A stretch of 57,350 bases of DNA, from positions 1 to 57,350 of the forward strand of contig JAFSPW010000066.1 of the NCBI GenBank assembly GCA_017451295.1, given 5' to 3'. The translations under genes were made by a program, and so were the position numbers. The DNA is from Clostridia bacterium. Its GTDB lineage: Bacteria > Bacillota > Clostridia > Christensenellales > CAG-138. Under the pieces are notes generated by a model that did not search any database, was not told the DNA's origin, and saw only the letters and a program-made list of their open reading frames with translations. Below, one piece after another: positions 23,141-31,381 of this stretch. Within the stretch, counting starts at the first letter, position 1; every line of letters starts with the position of its first letter.

Positions 23141-24412
23141 ATGGATTTTTTGGATAAAGTACGCATCGTCGTCAAAGCCGGCAACGGGGGAGACGGCTGC
23201 TCCCATTTCCACAGGGAAAAGTTCGTCATGAAGGGCGGCCCCAGCGGCGGCGACGGCGGCAACGGCGGCAGCGTGGTCTTCTATGCGGACCCCCGGCTCA
23301 ACACCCTTCTGCCCTTTCGGTTCCAGCGGTTCTACCGGGCGGAGAACGGAGGCAAGGGCCTTATCGATATGAAGCGGGGCAAGGATGGGGAGGATATGCT
23401 CATCCATGTTCCCGTGGGCACCGTGGTGAAGGACAGGCAGACCGGGGCCATTTTGGCGGATATGTCCGAACCGGAGCGGAAGAAGACGGTCCTCAAGGGG
23501 GGCCATGGCGGCAAGGGCAACGCCCGCTTTGCTACCCCCACCAAGCAGGCGCCGCAGTTTGCCCAGCCCGGCATCAAAACCGAGGAACGGGAGCTGGAGC
23601 TGGAGCTAAAGACCATCGCAGATGTGGGCATCATCGGCCTGCCCTCCGTGGGCAAAAGCTCCATCCTCTCCGTGCTCACCGCCGCCCGGCCCAAGATTGC
23701 GGCCTATCATTTCACCACCCTGACCCCCAATCTGGGCGTGGCGGAACACAAGGGCACCAGCTTCGTCATGGCGGACATCCCCGGCCTTATCGAAGGCGCC
23801 GCCGAGGGGGCGGGTCTCGGGCACGACTTCTTGCGGCACATCGAGCGGACCAGGCTCCTTATCCACGTGCTGGATGCCTCCGGCATGGAGGGACGGGACC
23901 CCTTGGAGGATTTTTATAAAATCAACAGCGAGCTTATCAAGTTTTCTCCCGCCCTGGGGGATTTGAGCCAGATTGTCCTTGCCAACAAAATGGACATTCC
24001 CGAGGCCCAGCAGAACCTGCCGAAGATAAAGGCCGCCCTGGAGGAGGAGGGGTACAGCGTGTTCCCCGTGTCCGCCGCCACGGGGGAGGGGTTTGAAGAG
24101 ATGCTGGATATGGTGATCAAGCTCTTGGATATGCTGCCCCCGGTGCTGACCTTTGAGGAGACGGAGCTGGACCTTGGCCCTCGCTACGAAAAGGGCTTTA
24201 CGCTAAAGCGGGCTGACGACGGTGCCTTCGTGCTTTCTGGCGGGGATGTGGACATGCTGCTGGATTCCACGGACCCCAACAACGAGGTGAGCATGCGCCG
24301 CTTCCAGCAGCTGCTGATTAAGACCGGCATGATTTCCGCCCTCCGGGAAGCCGGCTGTAAGGAGGGAGACACCATTCGCCTGGGCGAGTGGGAGTTTGAC
24401 TTTATCGAATAA
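23141..24412 (+). CDS. obgE: GTPase Obg/CgtA
   Basis: The 423-residue protein has the glycine-rich Obg fold (GNGGDGCSHFHREKF and GGPSGGDGGNGG), the G domain (GLPSVGKSS, DIPGLIEGA, NKMD) and a C-terminal OCT domain. Obg is an essential ribosome-associated GTPase that links assembly to growth and stress. The ATG at 23141 follows AAGGGG. The next gene, yhbY, is another ribosome assembly factor often found beside obgE in Firmicutes. Confidence 0.97.
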   Translation: MDFLDKVRIVVKAGNGGDGCSHFHREKFVMKGGPSGGDGGNGGSVVFYADPRLNTLLPFRFQRFYRAENGGKGLIDMKRGKDGEDMLIHVPVGTVVKDRQTGAILADMSEPERKKTVLKGGHGGKGNARFATPTKQAPQFAQPGIKTEERELELELKTIADVGIIGLPSVGKSSILSVLTAARPKIAAYHFTTLTPNLGVAEHKGTSFVMADIPGLIEGAAEGAGLGHDFLRHIERTRLLIHVLDASGMEGRDPLEDFYKINSELIKFSPALGDLSQIVLANKMDIPEAQQNLPKIKAALEEEGYSVFPVSAATGEGFEEMLDMVIKLLDMLPPVLTFEETELDLGPRYEKGFTLKRADDGAFVLSGGDVDMLLDSTDPNNEVSMRRFQQLLIKTGMISALREAGCKEGDTIRLGEWEFDFIE

Positions 24413-24427
24413 AAAAGGAGAACCAAT

Positions 24428-24706
24428 ATGACAGGAAAACAACGGGCGGAGCTTCGCAAGCAGGCCAACACCCTGCCCGCCATCTTTCAAATCGGCAAGG
24501 AGGGCCTTTCCGGCAACATGCTGGCGGGCATGGACAACGCCCTGAACAAGCGGGAGCTAATCAAGATCTCCGTGCTGGAAACCTGCGACAAGCCCCCCAA
24601 GGACCTGTGCGACACCATCTGCCAGGCCCTGGAGGCGGAACCCATCCAGTGCATCGGCCGCAAGATAGTCATCTATCGGCAAAAGCCGGAGGAGGACAAG
24701 GCGTGA
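24428..24706 (+). CDS. yhbY: YhbY-type CRM-domain RNA-binding protein
   Basis: The 92-residue protein has the CRM fold: LRKQANTLPAIFQIGKEGLSGNM at the start and the RNA-contact loop CIGRKIVIYRQ at the end. CRM proteins bind pre-50S particles. The ATG follows AAAAAAGGAG, 15 bases after the obgE stop. Its stop overlaps the GTG of the next gene. Confidence 0.93.
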   Translation: MTGKQRAELRKQANTLPAIFQIGKEGLSGNMLAGMDNALNKRELIKISVLETCDKPPKDLCDTICQALEAEPIQCIGRKIVIYRQKPEEDKA

Positions 24707-25158
24707 AGGAGGAGGCAAAGGAGATATTCTCCCTGATACGGCACAAGCGCTGGCAGGCCCTGCTGTATCGGCCCACAGACAACGGCCTGCTGCAGTTTTT
24801 GCGCTATCAGGTGGCGGGGTTCTGCGCCTTCGTGTCGGACTTTTTCACCGTCTTTGTCACCAAGGAACTGGGACTCCACTATCTTTGGGCCGGGGCGGCC
24901 GGCTTCGTCGTCGGCGTGCTGGTGAACTATTATCTGTCCACCCACCTGGCCTTTGCGGGCAAGCGCGCCCGGGTGAGCCACAAGGTGGAGTTTGCGGTAT
25001 TCCTCATCATCTCCCTTATCGGCCTGGGGCTGACGGAGGGGCTTATGTGGGTGTTCACCGATGGCTTGGGCCTTCACTATCTGCTCAGCAAGATAGTCTC
25101 GGCCGCCTTGGTGTTTTTGTGGAACTTCTTCGCCAAGAAATATATGTATCGGAGCTAA
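24703..25158 (+). CDS. GtrA-family membrane protein
   Basis: The 151-residue protein has four transmembrane helices and the GtrA opening FLRYQVAGFCAFVSDFFTVFV. GtrA proteins are thought to help move lipid-linked sugars for cell-surface glycosylation. The GTG at 24703 overlaps the yhbY stop and has GGAGGA seven bases before it. Longer frames upstream lie inside yhbY. No glycosyltransferase is adjacent, so a specific role cannot be set. Confidence 0.88.
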   Translation: MKEEAKEIFSLIRHKRWQALLYRPTDNGLLQFLRYQVAGFCAFVSDFFTVFVTKELGLHYLWAGAAGFVVGVLVNYYLSTHLAFAGKRARVSHKVEFAVFLIISLIGLGLTEGLMWVFTDGLGLHYLLSKIVSAALVFLWNFFAKKYMYRS

Positions 25159-25179
25159 AGAAACGGAGGAGGGACGGCT

Positions 25180-25893
25180 ATGCTGCGTATCGAACACTTT
25201 ACCAAGACCTACGGCAAGGGAAAGCCTGCCGTGGAGGATTTGAGCCTGCATGTGGAACCGGGGGACATCTTCGCCTTCATCGGTCCCAACGGGGCAGGGA
25301 AGACCACCACGCTTCGGGCCGTGGCCGGCATTCACGGTTTTGACGGCGGCGAGATTCTCATCGACGGGGTGTCCATCCAAAAAGATCCCCTCTCCTGCAA
25401 AAAGGTCATGCGGTATCTGCCGGACGACCCCAGCGTGTTTACCTACCTCACGGGTATCCAGTATCTAAACTTCCTCGCCGATGTGTACGGCCTGTCCGCT
25501 TCCGAGCGGGAGCAGCGCATAAAGGAGTACGCCGATGCCTTCGGTATCACCCATCGCCTGGGGGATATGACCGGCTCCTACTCCCACGGCATGAAGCAGA
25601 AGCTGGCCCTCATCGGCGCCCTCATGGATAAGCCCAAGCTCCTGCTGCTGGACGAGCCGTTCGTGGGTCTAGATCCCCAGGCCGCCTTCACCCTAAAGCA
25701 GCTCATGCACCGGATGACGGAGCAGGGAGCGGCCATCTTCTTCTCCACCCATGTGCTGGAGGTGGCCCAGAAGCTGTGCAACAAGGTGGCCATCATCCAA
25801 AACGGCCGCCTGGTGGCCCAGGGGGACATGGACACCGTCCGGGGCAACGCCTCTTTGGAGGAGCTGTTCATGGACCTGGTGGAAAAGGAGTAA
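25180..25893 (+). CDS. ABC transporter ATP-binding protein
   Basis: The 237-residue ATPase has Walker A GPNGAGKTT (residues 35-43), the signature region YSHGMKQK in place of the usual SGG, Walker B LLLLDEP and the switch His in STHVLE. The DrrA/CcmA-like layout suggests an exporter. It is paired with the multi-spanning permease that begins four bases after its stop. The substrate is not known. Confidence 0.93.
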   Translation: MLRIEHFTKTYGKGKPAVEDLSLHVEPGDIFAFIGPNGAGKTTTLRAVAGIHGFDGGEILIDGVSIQKDPLSCKKVMRYLPDDPSVFTYLTGIQYLNFLADVYGLSASEREQRIKEYADAFGITHRLGDMTGSYSHGMKQKLALIGALMDKPKLLLLDEPFVGLDPQAAFTLKQLMHRMTEQGAAIFFSTHVLEVAQKLCNKVAIIQNGRLVAQGDMDTVRGNASLEELFMDLVEKE

Positions 25894-25897
25894 GGCC

Positions 25898-27460
25898 ATG
25901 CTGCCCCTTGTGCGATTGGCCCTCATGGAGTATTTCCCCCTGTCGGCCCTGAAGAATACCACGGATGCCGCCGCCAAGAAGCGAGCCCGCCGCCGCCTCA
26001 CCACCACGCTGGTGCTGCTGCTGGCCTGCGGGTATCTGTCCTCTGTCTATAGCTTTGCCATGGCCCAGGCGATGCAGGGGCGGCAGCTGCTGCTGATTCC
26101 TGCCCTGATGCTCGCCGGCGGCGCCATTCTGGGCCTTATCGAGGCCGTGAGCCGGGGCGGCATGGCCCTGTTTGCCGCCGCCACAGTGGACCCGCTGCTG
26201 AGCCTTCCCTTCTCCCGCAGGCAGATTGTCTTAGGCCGCATCTTCGCTTTGTACTTTGAAGAGCTGCTCATAAGCCTGGGCATGCTCCTGCCCGCCGGGG
26301 TGCGGGTGGCCGGTATGCTGCCCGTGTCCGGGGCTTTCTGGCCGGTGCTGATTCTCGGTGCGCTGCTCTCGCCCCTGCTTCCCTTGGGCGTGGGCGGGGT
26401 CATCGGCCTGTTTGTCCAGATGCTCACCGCCCGCATGAAGCAGAAGAACCTTCTCACCGCCCTGGTGTCGCTGCTGTTCATGGGTGCGGTGTTCCTGTTC
26501 TCCTTCCGTTCCGGCACCATGCTGGGGGAGGTGGGGAACATGGCGGGCTTGCTCGAACAGAAGCTGTATTCCCTCTATCCGCCCGCCCGCTGGTTCGCCC
26601 TGGCCTTAGGCGGCAGCTGGCCAGACATGGCCTTCTTCGCCCTCTGCTCCCTGCTCTGCGGTCTTGTGCTGTATGCCCTGGCTAAGGGCTGCTTCACCTT
26701 CTTCTATGAGGGGGTCAACGCCACCGCCCACGGCAAGGCGTTCACCATGGCCCGCCAGCATAAAACGGGCTTGGTCCTGGCCCTCATCAAAAAGGAGCTT
26801 CGGCAGAAGCTGAACACACCCATGTGGCTTATGAACACCGACATGGGCACCATCATGGCCATCATCCTTACCGTGGCCCTCGGCATAGCGATCAAAAACG
26901 CCCCGCCGGAGCAGGGCTTCATCGGCCCCAACCTGTGGCCTCTCATGGCCCTTGGCGTGGGGGTGGTCCAATGCATGAGCCTGACGGCAGCCGCCTCCGT
27001 ATCCATGGAGGGGAAGGCCATCTATGCCATTAAGTCTCTGCCCATCCCGGCGGCCCTGTGGCTCAGGAGCAAGATTCTGGTGTCCATGCTGCCGCCCATG
27101 GTGGGTGGCCTCGTCTGCGGCCTCATCCTTACGCTGCTGCTAAAACTGCCGGTCTATGCCCTGCCGGTGTTCCTGCTCATTAGCACCGCCTTTGCCTGGG
27201 CCTTCTCGGTGACGGAGCTTAGGCTGGGGCTGCGCTATGCGCGCTTTGACTGGGACAATCCCACGGAGGTCATCAAGGGCGGCGCCGGTGTGTTCTTCAG
27301 TATGCTGGTGACCATGGCGGTGCTGGGCGTGTGCGTGGGGCTCTATTTTGCCCTGGGGGACTGGAGCCTCCTGCTCATCTTCTGCCTGCTTTTGGCATTC
27401 GGTGCCCTGCTGTGGCTGCCGCTGAAGAAAAACGCCGAAAAAAAGCTCACATTGCTGTAA
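25898..27460 (+). CDS. ABC transporter permease, large exporter subunit
   Basis: The 520-residue protein has about twelve hydrophobic segments in two halves separated by a soluble stretch (about residues 270-310). It forms the membrane part of an exporter with the ATPase just upstream; the gap is four bases. It resembles the ABC-2 exporters of Gram-positive bacteria in size, but no family motif allows a substrate to be named. The real start is the ATG at 25898; a longer frame runs inside the ATPase gene. Confidence 0.85.
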   Translation: MLPLVRLALMEYFPLSALKNTTDAAAKKRARRRLTTTLVLLLACGYLSSVYSFAMAQAMQGRQLLLIPALMLAGGAILGLIEAVSRGGMALFAAATVDPLLSLPFSRRQIVLGRIFALYFEELLISLGMLLPAGVRVAGMLPVSGAFWPVLILGALLSPLLPLGVGGVIGLFVQMLTARMKQKNLLTALVSLLFMGAVFLFSFRSGTMLGEVGNMAGLLEQKLYSLYPPARWFALALGGSWPDMAFFALCSLLCGLVLYALAKGCFTFFYEGVNATAHGKAFTMARQHKTGLVLALIKKELRQKLNTPMWLMNTDMGTIMAIILTVALGIAIKNAPPEQGFIGPNLWPLMALGVGVVQCMSLTAAASVSMEGKAIYAIKSLPIPAALWLRSKILVSMLPPMVGGLVCGLILTLLLKLPVYALPVFLLISTAFAWAFSVTELRLGLRYARFDWDNPTEVIKGGAGVFFSMLVTMAVLGVCVGLYFALGDWSLLLIFCLLLAFGALLWLPLKKNAEKKLTLL

Positions 27461-27467
27461 TATTCTC

Positions 27468-27497
27468 GTGACAATTCGTACACATAAATGCTATACT
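27468..27497 (+). promoter_or_regulatory. Promoter of cdaA-cdaR
   Basis: GTGACA (27468-27473), an 18-bp spacer and TATACT (27492-27497) lie 35 bp before the TTG start of cdaA. Confidence 0.6.
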
Positions 27498-27531
27498 ATA
27501 AGCAAGGAATTTTTACGGTGGGTGATGTGTA

Positions 27532-28371
27532 TTGAGTTTTGAAGATATTCTAAAGGCCCTGGGCAGCGGCATGGGCCAATTCGGCTGGAACGATTTTCTG
27601 GACATTGTGATTCTGACGGTCCTGCTCTATAAGCTCATCGTCTGGACCAAGGGCACCCGGGCCTATGAGGTTATCAAGGGCGTGGGGCTGCTGTTTGTGT
27701 GTTCCGTCCTCGCCCAGTTCCTAAGCCTCTATACCATCAGCTGGATTCTTTCCTCCATCCTGCAGTCCGGCTCCATCATCATCGTCCTGTTCATCCTCTT
27801 CACCCCGGAGATTCGCCGGGTGCTGGAACGGCTGGGCCGCAGCGGCAAGGCCATCAGCAAGCTCATAAGCGAAGCCGGGAACATGGGCGTGGAGGATTTG
27901 ATTGACGATTTGCAGAACACCATCCTGCGGCTCAGCCGTCGCCGGGTGGGCGCGCTCATCGTCTTTGAGCAAAAGACCGGCTTGGGGGAGATTATCTCCA
28001 CCGGCACCGCCATCGAAGGCCTTCTTTCCGGCGCCCTTATCGAGAACATTTTCGAGCCCAACACCCCCCTTCACGACGGGGCGGTGATTTGCCGGGGCCC
28101 CACGCTGGTGGCTGCCGCCTGCTTCTTGCCGCTGAGCGAGGAGACCAGCGTCTCCCGGGAGCTGGGCACCCGCCACCGGGCGGCTCTGGGCGTTTCCGCC
28201 GTGTCCGATGCCATCGTGCTGGTGGTGTCCGAGGAGACCGGCGCCATCTCCCGGGCGCAGGACGGGAAGCTGGTCCGGTATCTGGACAATCAGGCCCTGC
28301 ATAACCTGCTGGAAAGCATCTTCTTGAAGCAGGGCAAGCCCGCCGCCCAGAAGAAGGGGGATAAGCGATGA
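27532..28371 (+). CDS. cdaA: Diadenylate cyclase CdaA (DacA)
   Basis: The 279-residue membrane enzyme makes c-di-AMP from two ATP. Three N-terminal transmembrane helices (about residues 18-85) are followed by a DAC domain with the DGA motif (PLHDGAVI) and the RHR motif (GTRHRAALG). The start is a TTG at 27532 with GGTGGGTGATG upstream; the nearby ATG is out of frame and stops at once. Its stop overlaps cdaR (ATGA), as in the conserved cdaA-cdaR order. The glmM gene that often follows is absent here. Confidence 0.95.
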   Translation: MSFEDILKALGSGMGQFGWNDFLDIVILTVLLYKLIVWTKGTRAYEVIKGVGLLFVCSVLAQFLSLYTISWILSSILQSGSIIIVLFILFTPEIRRVLERLGRSGKAISKLISEAGNMGVEDLIDDLQNTILRLSRRRVGALIVFEQKTGLGEIISTGTAIEGLLSGALIENIFEPNTPLHDGAVICRGPTLVAAACFLPLSEETSVSRELGTRHRAALGVSAVSDAIVLVVSEETGAISRAQDGKLVRYLDNQALHNLLESIFLKQGKPAAQKKGDKR

Positions 28372-29642
28372 AGCAGTTCCTGCGAAAATTTGCCAAAAGT
28401 CTGCTGGAAGGCTGCCGGGGTTTCTTCACCCGGAACCTGGGGCTCAAGATTGTTGCCGTCATCTTTGCGGTGCTCATGTGGGCCTATGTGCTGGTGGCCA
28501 TGAACCCGGAGCGCACCAAGGCTATCGACGGGGTCACCATCAGTCTGGAAGGGTATACGGACCTGCTCAGCCGGAACCTCATTCTGGTGGATTCCGACTT
28601 GGGGGAGGCCAGCGTCACCGTCAGCGCTCCCATCACCAACCATGCGGATTTGAACGCCAGCAGGGTCAACTGCCGGGCGTCCCTGTCCACCATCACCGCC
28701 GCCGGCACCTATCGGCTCATGCTCAGCACCACGGTCCAGTCTAACCTTGGCACCGTGGCCTCCGTAAGCCCCGCCTCCGTCACCGTGGAGGTGGATAACC
28801 TCATCAGCAAGACCGTGCCCGTGCGGCTCAACTATACCGGCACCCTGCCCGAAGGCTATGAGATTATCGCCGAAACCTACGAGCAGAGCTTCACCATCGA
28901 AGGCGCCGCCCGGTATATCGAGCCGGTGGTCCGGGCCGTGGCCCAGGTGGATTTGACCGACCGGACCGAAAGCATGGAAGCCGCCGTAAACCTCATCTTC
29001 TTCGACAGCCAGGGCAACGAGCTCACCGTAATCACCCGCAGCCAGGATGCCCCCAACATCACCGTGCGGCTGACCCTGTCCGCCGTGAAGCAGGTGGAGG
29101 TCCGGGAGAATGTGTCCCTGGCGGAGGATACCTACTTTGACTTAACTACGGAAGCATCCCCCTCCACCGTCACCGTCTATGGGGACAAGGCCACCTTGGA
29201 CACCGTGGACCATGTGTCCACCGAAAGCCTGGTGCTCCCCGCCCAGGAGGACATCCTCACCCGGGATTTAGCGCTGGTATTGCCCCAGGGGGTCACCCTG
29301 AAGAAGGGCCAGCCGGAGACCGTCACCGTCACCTGCACCGTCACGGAGAAGCAGGGGGAGAAGGAGCTGGAGGTGCCCATCACCTATCTGCACCGGCCCG
29401 CAGGGTTGAACCTCGGGGAGAATGCGCCCACCTTCGTCACCGTCACCGTCACCGGCAAGATGCGGCTGCTGGAACAGCTCACGGCGGACGACCTATCCGC
29501 CCAGGTGGACTTAGCCAACCTCAGCGCCGGCACCCGGGAGCTGGTGGCCGTCATCCTGGCCCCGGACCAGAATCGCTTCCCCGGCCTCACGGTAACGCCC
29601 ACGGAGACCCGCATTCAGGTGGAGCTCGCACAGGATAATTGA
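28368..29642 (+). CDS. cdaR: YbbR-domain regulator CdaR
   Basis: The 424-residue protein has one N-terminal transmembrane helix (about residues 25-43, FAVLMWAYVLVAMNPE). Four YbbR-like beta domains outside the membrane follow, each with a strand such as VPVRLNYTGTLPEGYEI. CdaR binds CdaA and tunes c-di-AMP synthesis, probably in response to wall state. The ATG at 28368 follows GGGGGA inside cdaA, so synthesis of the two is coupled. A strong terminator ends the unit. Confidence 0.94.
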   Translation: MKQFLRKFAKSLLEGCRGFFTRNLGLKIVAVIFAVLMWAYVLVAMNPERTKAIDGVTISLEGYTDLLSRNLILVDSDLGEASVTVSAPITNHADLNASRVNCRASLSTITAAGTYRLMLSTTVQSNLGTVASVSPASVTVEVDNLISKTVPVRLNYTGTLPEGYEIIAETYEQSFTIEGAARYIEPVVRAVAQVDLTDRTESMEAAVNLIFFDSQGNELTVITRSQDAPNITVRLTLSAVKQVEVRENVSLAEDTYFDLTTEASPSTVTVYGDKATLDTVDHVSTESLVLPAQEDILTRDLALVLPQGVTLKKGQPETVTVTCTVTEKQGEKELEVPITYLHRPAGLNLGENAPTFVTVTVTGKMRLLEQLTADDLSAQVDLANLSAGTRELVAVILAPDQNRFPGLTVTPTETRIQVELAQDN

Positions 29643-29655
29643 CCGTTTATCCATG

Positions 29656-29683
29656 GCCCGGCTGCCTTAGCCGGGCTTTTTTT
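29656..29683 (+). terminator. Terminator of cdaA-cdaR
   Basis: GCCCGGC (29656-29662) pairs with GCCGGGC (29670-29676) around TGCCTTA, followed by seven T. It ends only 12 bases before the next start codon, so its U-tract adjoins the ribosome site of the FAD gene. Confidence 0.9.
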
Positions 29684-29694
29684 CAGGAGCAGCT

Positions 29695-31299
29695 ATGGAA
29701 AAAATCATCATTCCCGCCTTAAAAATGGGCCTTGACGACACCCCGGACAGCTTTCGCACTTCCGTCGCCCGGCAGCTCAAGGTTTCCTTAGAGGACCTCG
29801 GGACCATCACCGTCCTGCGCCGGTCCGTGGATGCCAGAAAGAAGGCCGACGTGTGCTTCCAGGTCCGGTGCCTGGTCGAGGCCGCCCCCAAGGCCGCCCG
29901 CCGCATCCTGGGGGAGGAGCGCCTTCATGCCAGTCGCTTTGCGCCCGCTTTGCAGCCGCCCCTTGTCCACGGCACTCAGCTCCAAAGGGGTCCGGTACTG
30001 GTGGTGGGCATGGGCCCCGGGGGCCTGTTCGCTGCCTGGCAGCTGGCTCGGGAGGGCTATCGACCGCTGCTTATCGACAGGGGCAAGGCGATAGAGGACC
30101 GCGTTTTGGATGTATCTGCCTACTGGGCCACGGGCCGGGCGGACCCCGAGAGCAACCCCCTCTTTGGGGAGGGGGGCGCCGGCACCTTCTCCGACGGGAA
30201 GCTGACCGCCCGCAGCAAGGACCCTCGCTGCGCCCTGGTCATCGACACCTTCCTTGCCTGCGGGGCGCCGCAGGAGATTGGCTTGCTCTCTAAGCCCCAC
30301 CTGGGCACGGACAATCTGCGCCGGGTGGTGGCGGCCCTGCGGCAGGAAATCATCGCCCTGGGGGGAGAGGTCCGCTTCTCTACCAAACTGGAAGAGATTC
30401 GCACCGAGAACGGCCGGGTCACCGGGGTCACGCTGCTGCATCAGGGCCAGCGGGAGCAAATCCCCGTCAGCGCCCTGGTGCTGGCCATCGGCCAGGGGGC
30501 CAGGGACACCTATACCTATTTATATACCGCCGGGGTCGCCATGGCCCCCAAGGCCTTTGCCCTGGGGATTCGGGCGGAGCATCCCCAACAGCTCATCAAC
30601 CAAAGCCAGTACGGCCCCTTTGCAGGGCACCCTCGCCTGGGGGCGGCGGACTATGTGCTCAAGACCCAGGTGGGGGACAGAGGCGTCTATTCCTTCTGCA
30701 TGTGCCCCGGGGGCTTCGTGGTGGCCTCCGGCGCCGGCCCCGGTCAGATGGTGGTCAACGGCATGAGCAACTTTCGCCGGGACGCCCAAAACGCCAACGC
30801 CGCCCTGGTGGTCCAGGTGTTCCCGGAGGATTTCGGCCCAAGTCCCCTGGACGGCCTTCGCTTCCAGCAGCGCTGGGAACAGGCAGCCTGGGATTTGGGC
30901 GGCACAGAGGGCCTTGCCCCCGCCTGCCGCATGGGGGACTTTTTGAAGGCCCGGCCCACAACCGCCTTCGGTTCCGTAACGCCCAGCTTCCGCCCCGGTG
31001 TCACAGGGGCGGACATCAGCCGCTGCCTGCCGGGCTTTGTCACCGACAGCCTCCGGGGGGCCATGGGCACCTTTGCCCGGGAGATTCAGGGCTTTGATAT
31101 GGACGATGCCGTCCTCACCGCCGTGGAGAGCCGCACCAGCGCCCCCCTGCGGATTTTGCGGGACGAGAGCATGCAGTCCCCCACCCATCGAGGCCTATAC
31201 CCGGTGGGGGAGGGGGCCGGGTATGCCGGCGGCATCGTGTCCTCGGCGGTGGACGGGCTCAAAGCCGCCCAAGCCATTATTTCCCAGTTTGCCCCCTGA
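29695..31299 (+). CDS. FAD-dependent dehydrogenase (COG2509 type)
   Basis: The 534-residue protein has an N-terminal ferredoxin-like domain (about residues 1-90) and the dinucleotide motif VVGMGPGGLFAAW at about 102-114. GEGGAGTFSDGKL follows, a hallmark of this FAD dehydrogenase family. The C-terminal motif YPVGEGAGYAGGIVSSAVDG closes the FAD site. The family is widespread in Clostridia and Bacteroidia with no proven reaction. The ATG follows CAGGAGC. The close upstream terminator raises the question of where its promoter lies. Confidence 0.87.
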   Translation: MEKIIIPALKMGLDDTPDSFRTSVARQLKVSLEDLGTITVLRRSVDARKKADVCFQVRCLVEAAPKAARRILGEERLHASRFAPALQPPLVHGTQLQRGPVLVVGMGPGGLFAAWQLAREGYRPLLIDRGKAIEDRVLDVSAYWATGRADPESNPLFGEGGAGTFSDGKLTARSKDPRCALVIDTFLACGAPQEIGLLSKPHLGTDNLRRVVAALRQEIIALGGEVRFSTKLEEIRTENGRVTGVTLLHQGQREQIPVSALVLAIGQGARDTYTYLYTAGVAMAPKAFALGIRAEHPQQLINQSQYGPFAGHPRLGAADYVLKTQVGDRGVYSFCMCPGGFVVASGAGPGQMVVNGMSNFRRDAQNANAALVVQVFPEDFGPSPLDGLRFQQRWEQAAWDLGGTEGLAPACRMGDFLKARPTTAFGSVTPSFRPGVTGADISRCLPGFVTDSLRGAMGTFAREIQGFDMDDAVLTAVESRTSAPLRILRDESMQSPTHRGLYPVGEGAGYAGGIVSSAVDGLKAAQAIISQFAP

Positions 31300-31381
31300 T
31301 TTGCAACCGAAATTCAAAATAATCATCAACAAACCCGTCCGGCCCTTTCCTTTTGGGCCGGGATGTGCTATATAGTGGGGT

